From an uncultured Pedobacter sp. (GTDB lineage: Bacteria; Bacteroidota; Bacteroidia; Sphingobacteriales; Sphingobacteriaceae): a stretch of DNA of 64,000 bases. How positions within the stretch are numbered: position 1 is the stretch's first letter; each line of letters begins with the position of its first letter. The notes under the pieces are model-generated. The model searched no databases and was not told the DNA's origin. It worked only from the letters and a program-made list of their open reading frames with translations. The translations under genes were made by a program, and so were the position numbers. The DNA is taken from contig NZ_CAMLIG010000015.1 in assembly GCF_946480185.1 (NCBI RefSeq), positions 30,517-94,516 on the forward strand, written 5' to 3'. Shown in pieces: positions 38,828-47,975 of the stretch.

Positions 38828-40711
38828 CTATATTTTTTTTCGCTTTATGTGCATTAGTTTTTGGCCACGTAATAGGATTTTATAACCCTTTCTTTTTAAA
38901 GAAATATGAGGTTCTTTCATCTCGTGAATATCAGTTCCTTGCTTGTATTTTGCAAGAATGTCACGATAAGATATTATCCCCACGATATTTTCATTTTCGA
39001 TAACAGGCAATACGTCCACATTTTCTTTTGCCATTGTCTCGGCGGTAAACCTTAACGTATCTTTTAGCCTTACGGATGAATGGTGTTCTTTCAATAACGT
39101 ACCAATTTTGTTTTCTTGAGATTGATTACTGCTGTATAAAGTTGAAGCACTTAATATTCCCTTATATTCGCCTACATCATTTGAAACCACAAAATAATTA
39201 GATTTAGTCTCTGCTTCCTTAGCAATTTGTTCTCTAGCATCCGATATTCTGTCATCCTCGTTTATTATTATAATTCCGAAATCATTAACAGCTTGTTCAA
39301 CCGTTAATCCTTCTAACAGATCTGGTTCATACGAGTTAGAAATTTTTACGCCTCTCCGAACAATTTTTTCTGTCATAATGGTATTCTCCATTAAAAAAAA
39401 CGACACCAAGTAGGAGGCAAGACAGGCGCCCAAAAGAGGAAGCAGCGCATTGGATTGCCCGGTAGTTTCAAGGGCAAAAACTATAGAAGTTAATAATGCT
39501 CTTGATGCACCAGCAAACATTGAAGCCATACCAACTAATGCCGCAAGAGGAATGGTAATGCCAGAATCAGGAAAAATCTTTATAATTGCCATTCCCAATA
39601 ATGTGCCAACAGCGCCTCCAATAGTAAGTAAAGGGGCTAAAGTTCCCCCAGAAGTTCCGCTTCCTAAAGCAATAGCCCATGAAATGAATTTTAAAATGCA
39701 TAAAGATAAAATGACTTGCATTGTTAAATTTCCTGAAAGAATATCGGTGATGTTTTCGTAACCCACGCCTAATGTTTTCGGAGAAAAATAGCCGATTAAA
39801 CCCACTACAAGTCCGCCAATTGCCGGCCACCACATCCAATGCACTGGGAGTTTTTCAAATCCTTGCTCAGCAAAATAAACTGATTTACTCACGCCTACTG
39901 ATAATACACCTATGATAATTCCCATCATGCTGTAAGTAAAAAGTGCGGAGTTACTTGGGATGAAGATCGTTGCCATTTCAAAAACAGGGCTTTCACCAAA
40001 TAACAAATGGTGACCTGCGGCCCCTGTAATACAAGCTATGGCAACTGGAATAATCGATCGTGGAGAAAATTCAAACAACAATAACTCAATTGCCAAAAAG
40101 ATAGAAGCAATTGGACTACCAAAAATTGCGGCCATACCTGCCGTTGCGCCTGCTGCTAAAAGTATTTTTCGTTCGTTGTGCGATATTTTTAATAACTGAC
40201 CAATAGTAGATCCTAAAGCGCCACCAGTGGCGATGATTGGCCCTTCCGCACCAAAAGGTCCACCTGTTCCAATTGCTATTGCCGAAGAAAGTGGCTTTAG
40301 ATATGTTATTGCCGGGTTGATTCTGCTTTCATTGGTTAAAATTTGTTCCATGGCCTCTGGAATACCATGACCACGAATTGCTTTTGAACCGTAAAGTGCC
40401 ATTAAGCCAACTAAAATACCCCCCAAGGCAGGATTTATAATTACAAAAATACCCATTGAGTTTGTTGTAGGGCTTGAATGTGTAAATGAAAAATTACCGA
40501 AGAAAGATATATTGGTAATCAAATTGAGCAGTAGAACTAAAAATTTTGTGATAAAACTTACGATTACTGCAATAAGAAAAGCTATCGCTGATACAATTAG
40601 CAGTCTTTTTTTGTTTTCTCCTTTTCGAGGTTCAAAATGTTCGGACTCTAATGTTGGGTTTAATGAAGGAGAGATTGGGATTCCGCTATTTAATAAATCA
40701 ATTTTTTTCAT
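38828..40711 (-). CDS. ClC-family chloride channel/transporter with C-terminal CBS pair
   Basis: This membrane protein moves chloride (or another halide). About 10-12 transmembrane helices cover residues 35-440. ClC selectivity motifs are GHGIPE (usually GSGIP; His replaces the central Ser), GPFGAEGP with the gating Glu kept, and GSGTSGGTLAPLL. Aligning the stretch IFLAIELL with the Escherichia coli protein puts Leu at the internal proton-transfer Glu203, which would favour a channel over an H+/Cl- exchanger; this is inference. Two CBS domains (~465-600) suggest control by adenine nucleotides. Monocistronic. Confidence 0.9.
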   Translation of the reverse strand: MKKIDLLNSGIPISPSLNPTLESEHFEPRKGENKKRLLIVSAIAFLIAVIVSFITKFLVLLLNLITNISFFGNFSFTHSSPTTNSMGIFVIINPALGGILVGLMALYGSKAIRGHGIPEAMEQILTNESRINPAITYLKPLSSAIAIGTGGPFGAEGPIIATGGALGSTIGQLLKISHNERKILLAAGATAGMAAIFGSPIASIFLAIELLLFEFSPRSIIPVAIACITGAAGHHLLFGESPVFEMATIFIPSNSALFTYSMMGIIIGVLSVGVSKSVYFAEQGFEKLPVHWMWWPAIGGLVVGLIGYFSPKTLGVGYENITDILSGNLTMQVILSLCILKFISWAIALGSGTSGGTLAPLLTIGGAVGTLLGMAIIKIFPDSGITIPLAALVGMASMFAGASRALLTSIVFALETTGQSNALLPLLGACLASYLVSFFLMENTIMTEKIVRRGVKISNSYEPDLLEGLTVEQAVNDFGIIIINEDDRISDAREQIAKEAETKSNYFVVSNDVGEYKGILSASTLYSSNQSQENKIGTLLKEHHSSVRLKDTLRFTAETMAKENVDVLPVIENENIVGIISYRDILAKYKQGTDIHEMKEPHISLKRKGYKILLRGQKLMHIKRKKI

Positions 40712-40982
40712 TTGATGTTTGCCTAAAAAAAAGCTTCCTAATAAGAGCTTGTTTGGGCAACTTAATCACCCCCTAAAACAAACTAGTTATAAGGTAGATA
40801 TAATTTATTTAAAGCGCATATAAATTATAAAAATTATGTTCTGTCAATTGTAATTTAAATACATGAGCAATAATTCTCCGATCATAAATTTTAATAGTTT
40901 ACTGGTAAGAATGTCGTTAACTTTTCCATTACGTTAAACATGGAATTTTACATTAAACATAATGAGTTTGCAGTTTAAATCA

Positions 40983-41013
40983 TTTGCGTTAATGAAATAT
41001 ATCCTTACTTTTG
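40983..41013 (+). promoter_or_regulatory. Bacteroidota-type promoter for the DUF2249 gene
   Basis: TTTG, 19 bp, then TACTTTTG (consensus TAnnTTTG), ending 45 bp before the start codon. The rest of the 347-bp gap (40712-41058) is AT-rich with no other recognisable element. Confidence 0.65.
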
Positions 41014-41058
41014 ACTAATAAAAGATAAAAAGGTCTTTATTTATTAAATTGAATTGCC

Positions 41059-41811
41059 ATGGATGATAGGCTACAGAAAGAAGAGCTAGATATGCGGGTG
41101 TTAATCCCTATTGAAAGACATAAAAAATTGATACAACTTTTCAAAGAATTACCGGTTGATGAGAGTTTTGTTTTTATCAACGATCACGATCCAATTCCGC
41201 TTTATTACGAATTCCGCTCGATTTACGGGGACGTTGTAGGTTGGGAATACCTTAATAGGGGAGGAAGAGAGTGGAAAGTGAAAGTTACCCGTATCGAGGA
41301 GTCTCAAGGCAGAGAATTTACGGATATATCTACGTTGTTGGATCTTAGAAAAGCAAATGAAAATGAATGGAAACAAATTGTTTTTCACCGTTACGGGATG
41401 ATGGAACAAGGCGATATCATGGAAATTATTGCAGCGGAAGATCCGAAAGAGATTCACGGTATTTTTGTGCAGAAATTTGACGGGCAACATTCTTGGATTT
41501 ATAAAAAGCAAGAACCAAATGAATACGTGGTTCACATTACTAAAAAGGATAAAAGCGGTTTGGGCGATGACGGTTTTTCTGTCGTTAACGAATTCGATTT
41601 GCGTCCGTTCCCGCCAACGGAGCGTCATGAAATGTTTTATCAAGGTTTTGCAGCTATAAAACCGGGTGAGGCTTTTGAATTTATTAACGATCATGACCCG
41701 AAGCCTCTGTATTATCAAATGGAAGCAGAAAGTAAGGAACCTTTTAATTGGGAGTATTTAGAGAAAGGGCCTGAGCAATGGAAAGTAAGGGTCATTAAAA
41801 CATATAAATGA
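41059..41811 (+). CDS. Three-unit DUF2249 domain protein
   Basis: Three copies of the small DUF2249 fold lie in tandem: residues ~12-78 (DMRVLIPIERHKKLIQLF, then INDHDPIPLYYEF), ~90-165 (degenerate, no DHDP motif), and ~178-248 (DLRPFPPTERHEMFYQGF, then INDHDPKPLYYQM). The signature is the charged start with RH, an FxxL segment, and NDHDPxPLYY followed by WEYLxxGPxxWKV. The function is not known; members are often encoded beside nitric oxide or anaerobic respiration genes, but no such genes are nearby. It has its own promoter and terminator. Confidence 0.85.
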   Translation: MDDRLQKEELDMRVLIPIERHKKLIQLFKELPVDESFVFINDHDPIPLYYEFRSIYGDVVGWEYLNRGGREWKVKVTRIEESQGREFTDISTLLDLRKANENEWKQIVFHRYGMMEQGDIMEIIAAEDPKEIHGIFVQKFDGQHSWIYKKQEPNEYVVHITKKDKSGLGDDGFSVVNEFDLRPFPPTERHEMFYQGFAAIKPGEAFEFINDHDPKPLYYQMEAESKEPFNWEYLEKGPEQWKVRVIKTYK

Positions 41812-41819
41812 TTTTTAGG

Positions 41820-41846
41820 GAGAGCTGTAATAGCTCTCTTTTTTTG
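41820..41846 (+). terminator. Terminator after the DUF2249 gene
   Basis: The 7-bp stem GAGAGCT with AGCTCTC and a 5-nt loop is followed by eight T. Confidence 0.88.
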
Positions 41847-42010
41847 CTTTAAATTTTTGCTAATTAAACCCTTGTGTAGTCAATATCAAGCGCAACTACA
41901 TTACAGAAAAAAAAGATTTGTCATTTTTGTGTAATCTTGATGATTTGATTAAACTCCGATAGCCTTAATCGCTCATACGTGAAAAACAATATTAACTTAA
42001 AAATAAGAAG

Positions 42011-42337
42011 ATGAAAAAAGTAATTGTAACCTTAATGGTTGGCCTATTTAGTGCAGCCGCTTTTGCTCAAACAACAACTCCTGCAACAGCTGACAAGAAA
42101 AAAGACATGACAGATTTGAGAAAGGATATCAAAGATGAGCGACATGACAAACAACTTCGTAAGTATGAGGTAAAACACGGGGATAAAACAGAAGCTAAAG
42201 CAGAAACAAAAGATATTAATGCCGACAAAAAAGGTATTAATAGCGATGTTAAAGGCTTAAAAAAAGATGGTATAAAACATCCTGAAAAAAGAGCTGTAAA
42301 GCAGATTCACAAACAACACGTAAATCGTAAACACTAA
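42011..42337 (+). CDS. Small secreted, very lysine-rich protein
   Basis: The signal peptide is clear (MKKVIVTLMVGLFSAAAFAQ, cut after AFA). The mature ~88 residues are almost all charged or polar (DKKKDMTDLRKDIKDERHDKQ, KADK/INADKKGINSDVKGLKKDG), basic, and probably disordered or helical. There is no known domain. Similar small periplasmic proteins occur in Sphingobacteriaceae, but I cannot give a role. The gene has its own terminator. Confidence 0.7.
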   Translation: MKKVIVTLMVGLFSAAAFAQTTTPATADKKKDMTDLRKDIKDERHDKQLRKYEVKHGDKTEAKAETKDINADKKGINSDVKGLKKDGIKHPEKRAVKQIHKQHVNRKH

Positions 42338-42359
42338 ACAAAAAAAATTATAAGATTTA

Positions 42360-42389
42360 AAAGCTATCCCTAGGGATAGCTTTTTTTAT
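42360..42389 (+). terminator. Terminator after the lysine-rich protein gene
   Basis: A perfect 24-nt palindrome (AAAGCTATCCC with GGGATAGCTTT around TA) is followed by TTTT. Confidence 0.85.
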
Positions 42390-42497
42390 GGATGAAATTT
42401 TAATTCAAGTATTTTACTCAGGCTTAATAGTGATATTAAATTTTGTTTCCTGCGGATTTCTTGAGAAGTATTTGAATTGTCTTTCTAAACTGCTCAG

Positions 42498-42614
42498 TTA
42501 GTTGAACTTTTTAACAATTTCATCATAATTATAACCTGCTCTGGCCAACGCTCGGATAGCAGATTCTATAGCGATAGGTGCCGGATTTGGTGGATGAATC
42601 GGAACTTTTAGTTA
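42498..42614 (-). pseudogene. Fragment of a gene: C-terminal 37-38 codons without a start
   Basis: On the minus strand a frame ending at TAA encodes IHPPNPAPIAIESAIRALARAGY... with the look of a real protein C-terminus, but it is closed upstream by a stop and has no start codon. I do not recognise the family. It lies in a 740-bp gap that otherwise looks non-coding. Confidence 0.3.
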
Positions 42615-42641
42615 TTAAATGAACTTTGTAAAGTTTGTTTC

Positions 42642-42749
42642 ATGTGTCCTAAAAAAAGAGCTTCATTAGTCGAAAGAAGACGCTTAAACCCTAAAAAACG
42701 AATTTGGGTATTATTAATTGTGGATTTCTTCTCTTTAAATCTGTTTTAA
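42642..42749 (+). CDS. Possible 35-residue small membrane peptide
   Basis: An ATG reading frame encodes a strongly basic N-terminal half (KKRASLVERRRLNPKKR) followed by a short hydrophobic run (WVLLIVDFFSLNLF). That layout fits a tiny inner-membrane peptide. There is no supporting neighbour, promoter or known family. Confidence 0.2.
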   Translation: MCPKKRASLVERRRLNPKKRIWVLLIVDFFSLNLF

Positions 42750-43080
42750 TGTTATTTAACGAGGAGTTAAATAACGGCATCTGTTTTGTCTACCAAATGT
42801 ATCATTAAACAAAAAGCCAAATAAATCTTTACTGCATGGTGGCAATAAAGTCTAGGTGTAAAACCTCAGAATATCTAACTAGATACAGATAAAAAAAATT
42901 CTGCACTTAGCTACAATTTAATTAATCACATAGCTCAGGAGCATCAATCTCCTTGAACTTTATGGAATGGCCAGTCGGTCTGGAAATATGTGAAATTACT
43001 CTTAACATTTTGCTATAAATAAAAGGCAAGATGTATCAAATAGTCTAAGTACGACTAAACATTCATTTAATATAAATATC
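42750..43080. other. Non-coding gap before the ice-binding gene
   Basis: AT-rich sequence with no ORF of note. It must contain the promoter of the ice-binding gene, but no clear TTTG/TAnnTTTG pair was found. Confidence 0.5.
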
Positions 43081-44697
43081 ATGAATAAAAACATTTCCTC
43101 ACCAGAGAATAGTTCTGCTGCATTTATTGGCCGGGCCTATTCAAAACTAAGTGCTATCGCCTTTATGGCATTTTTAGCGTTTGCGTTTATTATTACGAGC
43201 TGTAAAAAAGACGACTATACGGGTGAAATTTCCGGAGTTTGTCCCGTGGTTACATCAGACCCACTAAACGGCGCCGTAGATGTGCCGGTAAATAAAATTA
43301 TTGGGCTAACATTTAATACCTCAATGAAAGGTTCCACTATCAATGGAACCACGGTGAGTTTGATGCAGGGTACCACGCCGGTTGTAGGAACCGTTGGTCC
43401 TGCTACAGATGGGAATGCTTACACTTTTACGCCTAGCGTACCATTACTGCCTTTTACTACTTATACAGGTACGGTGAAAAAAGCAGTGCAGGATACTTTG
43501 CGTAGTTATATGGCACAAGATTATGTATGGACTTTTAAAACTATCCCTCGTGTTACTCTAAGTCAAAATCCATCAGACTGGGGTGCTGTAACGGGCGCCG
43601 GCGACTTTGCCCAAGGGAGTGCTGTTACTGTTAAAGCAACAGCAAATCCGGGTTTTTTGTTTACCAATTGGACAAAAGCGGGGGTTATAGTTTCTACAAA
43701 TGCTAATTATACATTTAATATGGACGGAAACGTTGCTTTGGTCGCTAATTTTGCGCCATCTGTTACAACAAATACGGTAACCATTGTTTCTTATTTGAAC
43801 GGTGTCGCCTCTAATTTGGGTGGCGTAACAACAGGTTCCGGGGTTTACATTACTGGTAGCATGGTAACTATTAGAGCCACCGCAAATAGCACTTATAATT
43901 TTGTTAACTGGACTCAAGACATCACTACTGCTGTAAATCCTTACACCTTTGCATTAACAACAAACGTTAATATTAAGGCGAACTTTGTTTCTGGCGGACC
44001 AATTATCGGCCCTGCTTCCGGTCCATTATTGCCAAGTTTAGGTGGTGCTGCTGATTTTTCTATACTTACAAAATCAGGAATATCTACTACTGGCGTATCC
44101 TTAGTAAACGGAAACATAGGTGTTAGTCCTGCTGCAGCAACGGCAATTACGGGCTTTGGATTAATTATGGATTCCAGCGGAGAATTTTCTCGCACACCAT
44201 TGGTTGTTGGGAAAGTTTATGCTTCTGATTATGCGGCACCAACGCCATCAAAAATGACCACTGCGATAAACGATATGCAAACTGCTTATACCAATGCAAA
44301 TAATTTAGTGACGCCCGCACCGGTTGTAGGTTTAGGCGCAGGAAATATATCAGGTTTAAACCTTGCTCCTGGATTGTACAAATGGAGTACAGGGGTGTTG
44401 ATAGATCCTAACACAACGGTTACACTAACCGGTGGAGCTAACGATACTTGGGTATTGCAAATTGCTGGAGATTTAACGATGAGTAACAATGCGAAAGTAC
44501 AGTTGGCAGGTGGTGCTCAGGCTAAAAATATCATGTGGGTAGTTGCTGTAAAAGCAACGCTTGGAACTCAGGCAAATTTTAGCGGAAATCTGTTGACAAA
44601 AGAACTTATTTCTCTAAATAATGGTGCTGTAGTAAACGGTAGATTGTTAGCCCAAACTGCGGTAACCTTAATTGGAAGTACTGTTACCCAACCTTAA
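43081..44697 (+). CDS. Ice-binding-like (DUF3494) lipoprotein with Ig-like and InlB-type repeats
   Basis: An N-terminal extension precedes a lipoprotein signal with Cys41 (AFIITSCKK). Next come a bacterial Ig-like (SbsA/Big_5) domain (~57-155, PLNGAVDVPVNKIIGLTFNTSMK), two InlB-type repeats (~158-225 and 230-300, each with FTNWTKAG/FVNWTQD and ANF), and a DUF3494 domain (~318-535): AADFSILTKSGIST, GVSLVNGNIGVSP, LAPGLYKWSTGVLI, AGDLTMSNNAKVQL. DUF3494 beta-helices bind ice in cold-adapted microbes; in this lineage they may also be surface adhesins. The next gene, an OmpA protein, is 60 bp downstream, so both are probably co-expressed. Confidence 0.88.
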   Translation: MNKNISSPENSSAAFIGRAYSKLSAIAFMAFLAFAFIITSCKKDDYTGEISGVCPVVTSDPLNGAVDVPVNKIIGLTFNTSMKGSTINGTTVSLMQGTTPVVGTVGPATDGNAYTFTPSVPLLPFTTYTGTVKKAVQDTLRSYMAQDYVWTFKTIPRVTLSQNPSDWGAVTGAGDFAQGSAVTVKATANPGFLFTNWTKAGVIVSTNANYTFNMDGNVALVANFAPSVTTNTVTIVSYLNGVASNLGGVTTGSGVYITGSMVTIRATANSTYNFVNWTQDITTAVNPYTFALTTNVNIKANFVSGGPIIGPASGPLLPSLGGAADFSILTKSGISTTGVSLVNGNIGVSPAAATAITGFGLIMDSSGEFSRTPLVVGKVYASDYAAPTPSKMTTAINDMQTAYTNANNLVTPAPVVGLGAGNISGLNLAPGLYKWSTGVLIDPNTTVTLTGGANDTWVLQIAGDLTMSNNAKVQLAGGAQAKNIMWVVAVKATLGTQANFSGNLLTKELISLNNGAVVNGRLLAQTAVTLIGSTVTQP

Positions 44698-44706
44698 ATT
44701 CATACA

Positions 44707-44726
44707 CCCTCGCCAAAAGGCGAGGG
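44707..44726 (+). terminator. Stem-loop between the ice-binding and OmpA genes
   Basis: CCCTCGCC pairs with GGCGAGGG around AAAA; the following T run is weak (TTATTTT). It may be an attenuating or mRNA-stabilising hairpin inside an operon. Confidence 0.5.
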
Positions 44727-44757
44727 TTATTTTAAATATTATTTAATCAAAAAAGAT

Positions 44758-46689
44758 ATGTTATCTCTTAACAAAACCCTAAAGAGTGTCGCCGCCTGTG
44801 CGTTGGTGTTACTTATAAATGTCACAGTTCAAGCCCAAACGACACCAACTTGGTGGTTTGGTGTTTCCGGCGCTGCAAACGTTAATTTTTATAGCGGAAC
44901 TACACAGCATTTAAATAATTCATTTACTGTTCCTACTGCTTTTCATAAAGGCAATGGTGTACGTCCGTTTGGTTCTGTTCTTCTTGAATATCGTCCACAA
45001 AGCATATTTGGCTTCATGCTGAATGTTGGTTATGATGGCCGTGGCGGAAAGTTTGACAAAGTAGTTGCACCTTGTAATTGCGATGCCACACTGAAAACAA
45101 ATTTGGACTATGTAACCATAGAACCGAGCTTACGTTTGGCCTTGCCTTCCACTAGCATTTATCTTTTCGCCGGTCCACGGGTAGCGTTTGGCTTGCAAAA
45201 AGGTTTTAATTACACGCAAGTAAACCAACCAAATACCGATGGAGATTTTAGTGAAATGAGATCGACCATATTTTCTGGACAAGTTGGTGTGGGATATGAA
45301 ATACCAGTTTCTGCAGCAAACAGCACAACCAAAGTAGTTCTTTCTCCTTTTGTATCTTATCATCCTTATTTTGGTCAGGATGCTAGGAATATAGAAAGTT
45401 GGTCGATCTCTACAGTTAGAGCGGGTATTGCTTTAAAATTTGGTAAAGGCAAAAAAGCAAAAGAAATAGAAAAACCGATGGTAATTGCGCCAGTAAGTGA
45501 CGTTGAATTTACCGTTACTGCACCAAAAGATATCCAAGAAAGACGTGTTATAAGCGAAGCTTTGCCTTTACGCAACTCTGTTTTCTTTGATGAAGGATCA
45601 GCAACTATACCAAGTAGATATGTGTTGTTGGATAATAATGATGCGAAAACATTTAATGAAGCATCATTGGAAAATGAGCCTTCTGCAAGTATGAACGGAC
45701 GATCTGCCAGACAGTTGGTAGCTTATCATAATATCTTAAATATTTTGGGAGACCGCATGAGAGCGAATCCTAGCACTGAGATTTCTTTAGTTGGTGCATC
45801 TGCGAATGGTGCTAAAGAAGGAAGAGAATTTGCTGTGGCCATTAAGGATTATTTGGTAAACACATTTGGAATTGATGCATCAAGAATTGCCGTAGAAGGG
45901 CGTGTTAAACCATTAATTCCGTCTGAGCAACCTGGTGGAACAAAGGAATTGGCGCTTTTGCGTGAAGGAGACCGTAGAGTTGACATCAACAGTACCTCAC
46001 CAGAATTACTAATGGGCATTGGGGGCGACATAATGAAGCCTGTTCAAATCACTAGTACACAAATTAATCCGCTGGATAACCAAATTGTGTTTAATGTGGA
46101 TAGTGCCAGTACTAAATTGAAATCATGGAGTTTAGATTTAACAGATGAAAGAGGCGTGGTACAGCATTATGGTCCGTTTTATGGAAATCAAGCAAGTTTG
46201 GTGGGTACTTCTGTTTTAGGTGATAATCCGTCTGGAACCTATAAAGTAGTAATGTCAGGCGAAACAAAAGAGGGTTTACCTATCCGTAAAGAAAGTAAAG
46301 TGGCACTGTCTCGCCAACAAACAACTTCAGATAAAGGATTCCGTTACAGTATTTTATTTGATTTTAACCGCTCAGACGCTATTGAATCTTATAAAAAGTT
46401 TTTAACTGATGTTGTTGCTCCAAAAATAACTTCTGGCTCATCTGTAATGATTCATGGTTATACCGATGTGATTGGTGAAGTAGAATATAACCGTATCTTA
46501 TCTGATAAAAGAGCGAAAGAAACGCAACATGTTTTAGAAGATGCTATTGCTACAAACGGAGTAAGCAATGTTACTTTTGAATGTTTTGGATTTGGCGAAG
46601 ATCCAAGTCGTTCACCTTTTGAGAATAACCTTCCGGAAGAACGTTTCTATAACAGAACTGTGATTATTGACATCACTCCTGGGAAATAA
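44758..46689 (+). CDS. Outer membrane protein with an N-terminal barrel and two OmpA-like peptidoglycan-binding domains
   Basis: The signal peptide ends around residue 27 (VTVQAQ). Residues ~28-235 form a small beta-barrel-like domain (QSIFGFMLNVGYDGRGG and alternating aromatic residues), then a linker. Two OmpA-C-type regions follow. The first (~275-415) runs from NSVFFDEGSATIP to LLREGDRRVDI. The second (~525-640) holds LFDFNRSDAIESYKKFL, IHGYTDVIGEVEYNRILSDKRA and RFYNRTVIIDI. A duplicated OmpA domain in one protein is unusual. It probably links outer membrane and cell wall and may display or anchor the ice-binding lipoprotein. Confidence 0.8.
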   Translation: MLSLNKTLKSVAACALVLLINVTVQAQTTPTWWFGVSGAANVNFYSGTTQHLNNSFTVPTAFHKGNGVRPFGSVLLEYRPQSIFGFMLNVGYDGRGGKFDKVVAPCNCDATLKTNLDYVTIEPSLRLALPSTSIYLFAGPRVAFGLQKGFNYTQVNQPNTDGDFSEMRSTIFSGQVGVGYEIPVSAANSTTKVVLSPFVSYHPYFGQDARNIESWSISTVRAGIALKFGKGKKAKEIEKPMVIAPVSDVEFTVTAPKDIQERRVISEALPLRNSVFFDEGSATIPSRYVLLDNNDAKTFNEASLENEPSASMNGRSARQLVAYHNILNILGDRMRANPSTEISLVGASANGAKEGREFAVAIKDYLVNTFGIDASRIAVEGRVKPLIPSEQPGGTKELALLREGDRRVDINSTSPELLMGIGGDIMKPVQITSTQINPLDNQIVFNVDSASTKLKSWSLDLTDERGVVQHYGPFYGNQASLVGTSVLGDNPSGTYKVVMSGETKEGLPIRKESKVALSRQQTTSDKGFRYSILFDFNRSDAIESYKKFLTDVVAPKITSGSSVMIHGYTDVIGEVEYNRILSDKRAKETQHVLEDAIATNGVSNVTFECFGFGEDPSRSPFENNLPEERFYNRTVIIDITPGK

Positions 46690-46758
46690 ATTTTAAATGC
46701 TCAAAGCAGCATACTGACATTCTATAAATTCGAATGAGATTTTCAGTATAAGCAATAG

Positions 46759-46798
46759 AAAAAGCGGATCTAGATTTTTAATTTAGGTCCGCTTTTTT
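46759..46798 (+). terminator. Terminator after the OmpA-like gene
   Basis: AAAAGCGGATC pairs with GGTCCGCTTTT (one wobble) around a ~14-nt loop and ends in TTTTTT. Confidence 0.75.
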
Positions 46799-47002
46799 GT
46801 AAAAAAGAATGATAAGCAGCTGGGAGAAGTGAATTGTTTTAAAATTGTTTTTATTGGTTTGTTGTTTTAGCGTTCCAACATTGCTTTTCCAGAAAATTGG
46901 GATCTCAAACAGCATTAGGAGGGGTTTCGGCATATATTGAGGTTAAATAAATTTATTGATTTAAAATATAACTTTGTTAATGCAAATCGAAATAGTCCTA
47001 AA

Positions 47003-47908
47003 ATGAAAAAATTAAATTTATTAATTCTATTAATAATCATGTTTAATTTAGCTAGTCATGCTCAAACAGATTCATTAACAAAAAAACACTCGTTTTTTAG
47101 ATTAGCCACTGCCTATTTATCAAACAATGCTTATATGGGTAGGCAAAGTGAGACTGTGCAAAGTTATATAACACCTTCTATTGGCTTTTATCATAAATCA
47201 GGCCTGTTTATAAATGCCGCAACTTCATATATTCCTAATAATGGCTATCAACAATTTGACATGAAGGAACTTAATGAAGGTTACGAAATAAGTAAAGGTA
47301 ATTTTTATGGTAGCGCTACGGCCACACAGTTTTTTTTTAATGATAGTAGTACAGTTGTTAATTCTGCAATAAACTCTATGGTTGGTTTATCTAGTAGTTA
47401 CGATTTTAATTTCATCACAGCTAGCGCATCTGTTGACTTTAATTTTCTTAGTAGGACTGATGCAGTAGTAGAAGCAGGCTTAAGCCACTCGTTTTCGGTA
47501 GCAGACGATAAGTTAAGCATTAGCCCGGCTGTAAATTTATTTGCAGGAACTCAAAATTTTTACCAAGCTTATTATAAGCCCTTTAATGGTTCTAAATCCT
47601 CAGCAGCATCTAGAAGTGCGAGGATTTCTTCTTCAAAAGGAAAATCTACTGGAAAAGGCAAGGGCACAACTCAAAATACTACCACATCTTCTAACACTAT
47701 TGAAGTGCAAAACTATAATCAATTTAAGGTAATGGATTGTGAATTGAGTGTGAATGAAGAATATGAGTATAAAAACTTTATGTTTAGTTTAAGTCCTGTT
47801 TATGTAATTCCTGTAAATCCATCTTCTTTAGTGGTTAACAATGTTATAGTTCCTGAAACCTTAAAGCATATATTTAAGGTAGAAATGGGCGTTTGTTACA
47901 AGTTTTAG
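47003..47908 (+). CDS. Outer membrane beta-barrel protein with a low-complexity Ser/Gly/Lys insertion
   Basis: The ATG chosen gives a signal peptide (MKKLNLLILLIIMFNLASHAQ); a longer frame begins 22 codons earlier but lacks this. The ~280-residue mature part has barrel-like alternation, and the last residues are VCYKF with a terminal Phe, as in barrel proteins. Residues ~215-250 are a low-complexity SSAASRSARISSSKGKSTGKG insertion, likely an external loop. No family name can be given. It is convergent with the araC-like gene. Confidence 0.65.
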   Translation: MKKLNLLILLIIMFNLASHAQTDSLTKKHSFFRLATAYLSNNAYMGRQSETVQSYITPSIGFYHKSGLFINAATSYIPNNGYQQFDMKELNEGYEISKGNFYGSATATQFFFNDSSTVVNSAINSMVGLSSSYDFNFITASASVDFNFLSRTDAVVEAGLSHSFSVADDKLSISPAVNLFAGTQNFYQAYYKPFNGSKSSAASRSARISSSKGKSTGKGKGTTQNTTTSSNTIEVQNYNQFKVMDCELSVNEEYEYKNFMFSLSPVYVIPVNPSSLVVNNVIVPETLKHIFKVEMGVCYKF

Positions 47909-47975
47909 GAATATAGACCTATCACTATTGGATAGATTTCAGTTGGGTTTTTAGGATTAAACTTCAGCAACTTTG

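Noticed and set aside
41149..41718. 189-codon ORF opposite the DUF2249 gene
   Set aside because: It lies fully inside a well-supported gene on the other strand and has no recognisable motif.
42338..43080. Possible tRNA or riboswitch in the gap before the ice-binding gene
   Set aside because: No cloverleaf, anticodon arm or known aptamer core was found by eye.
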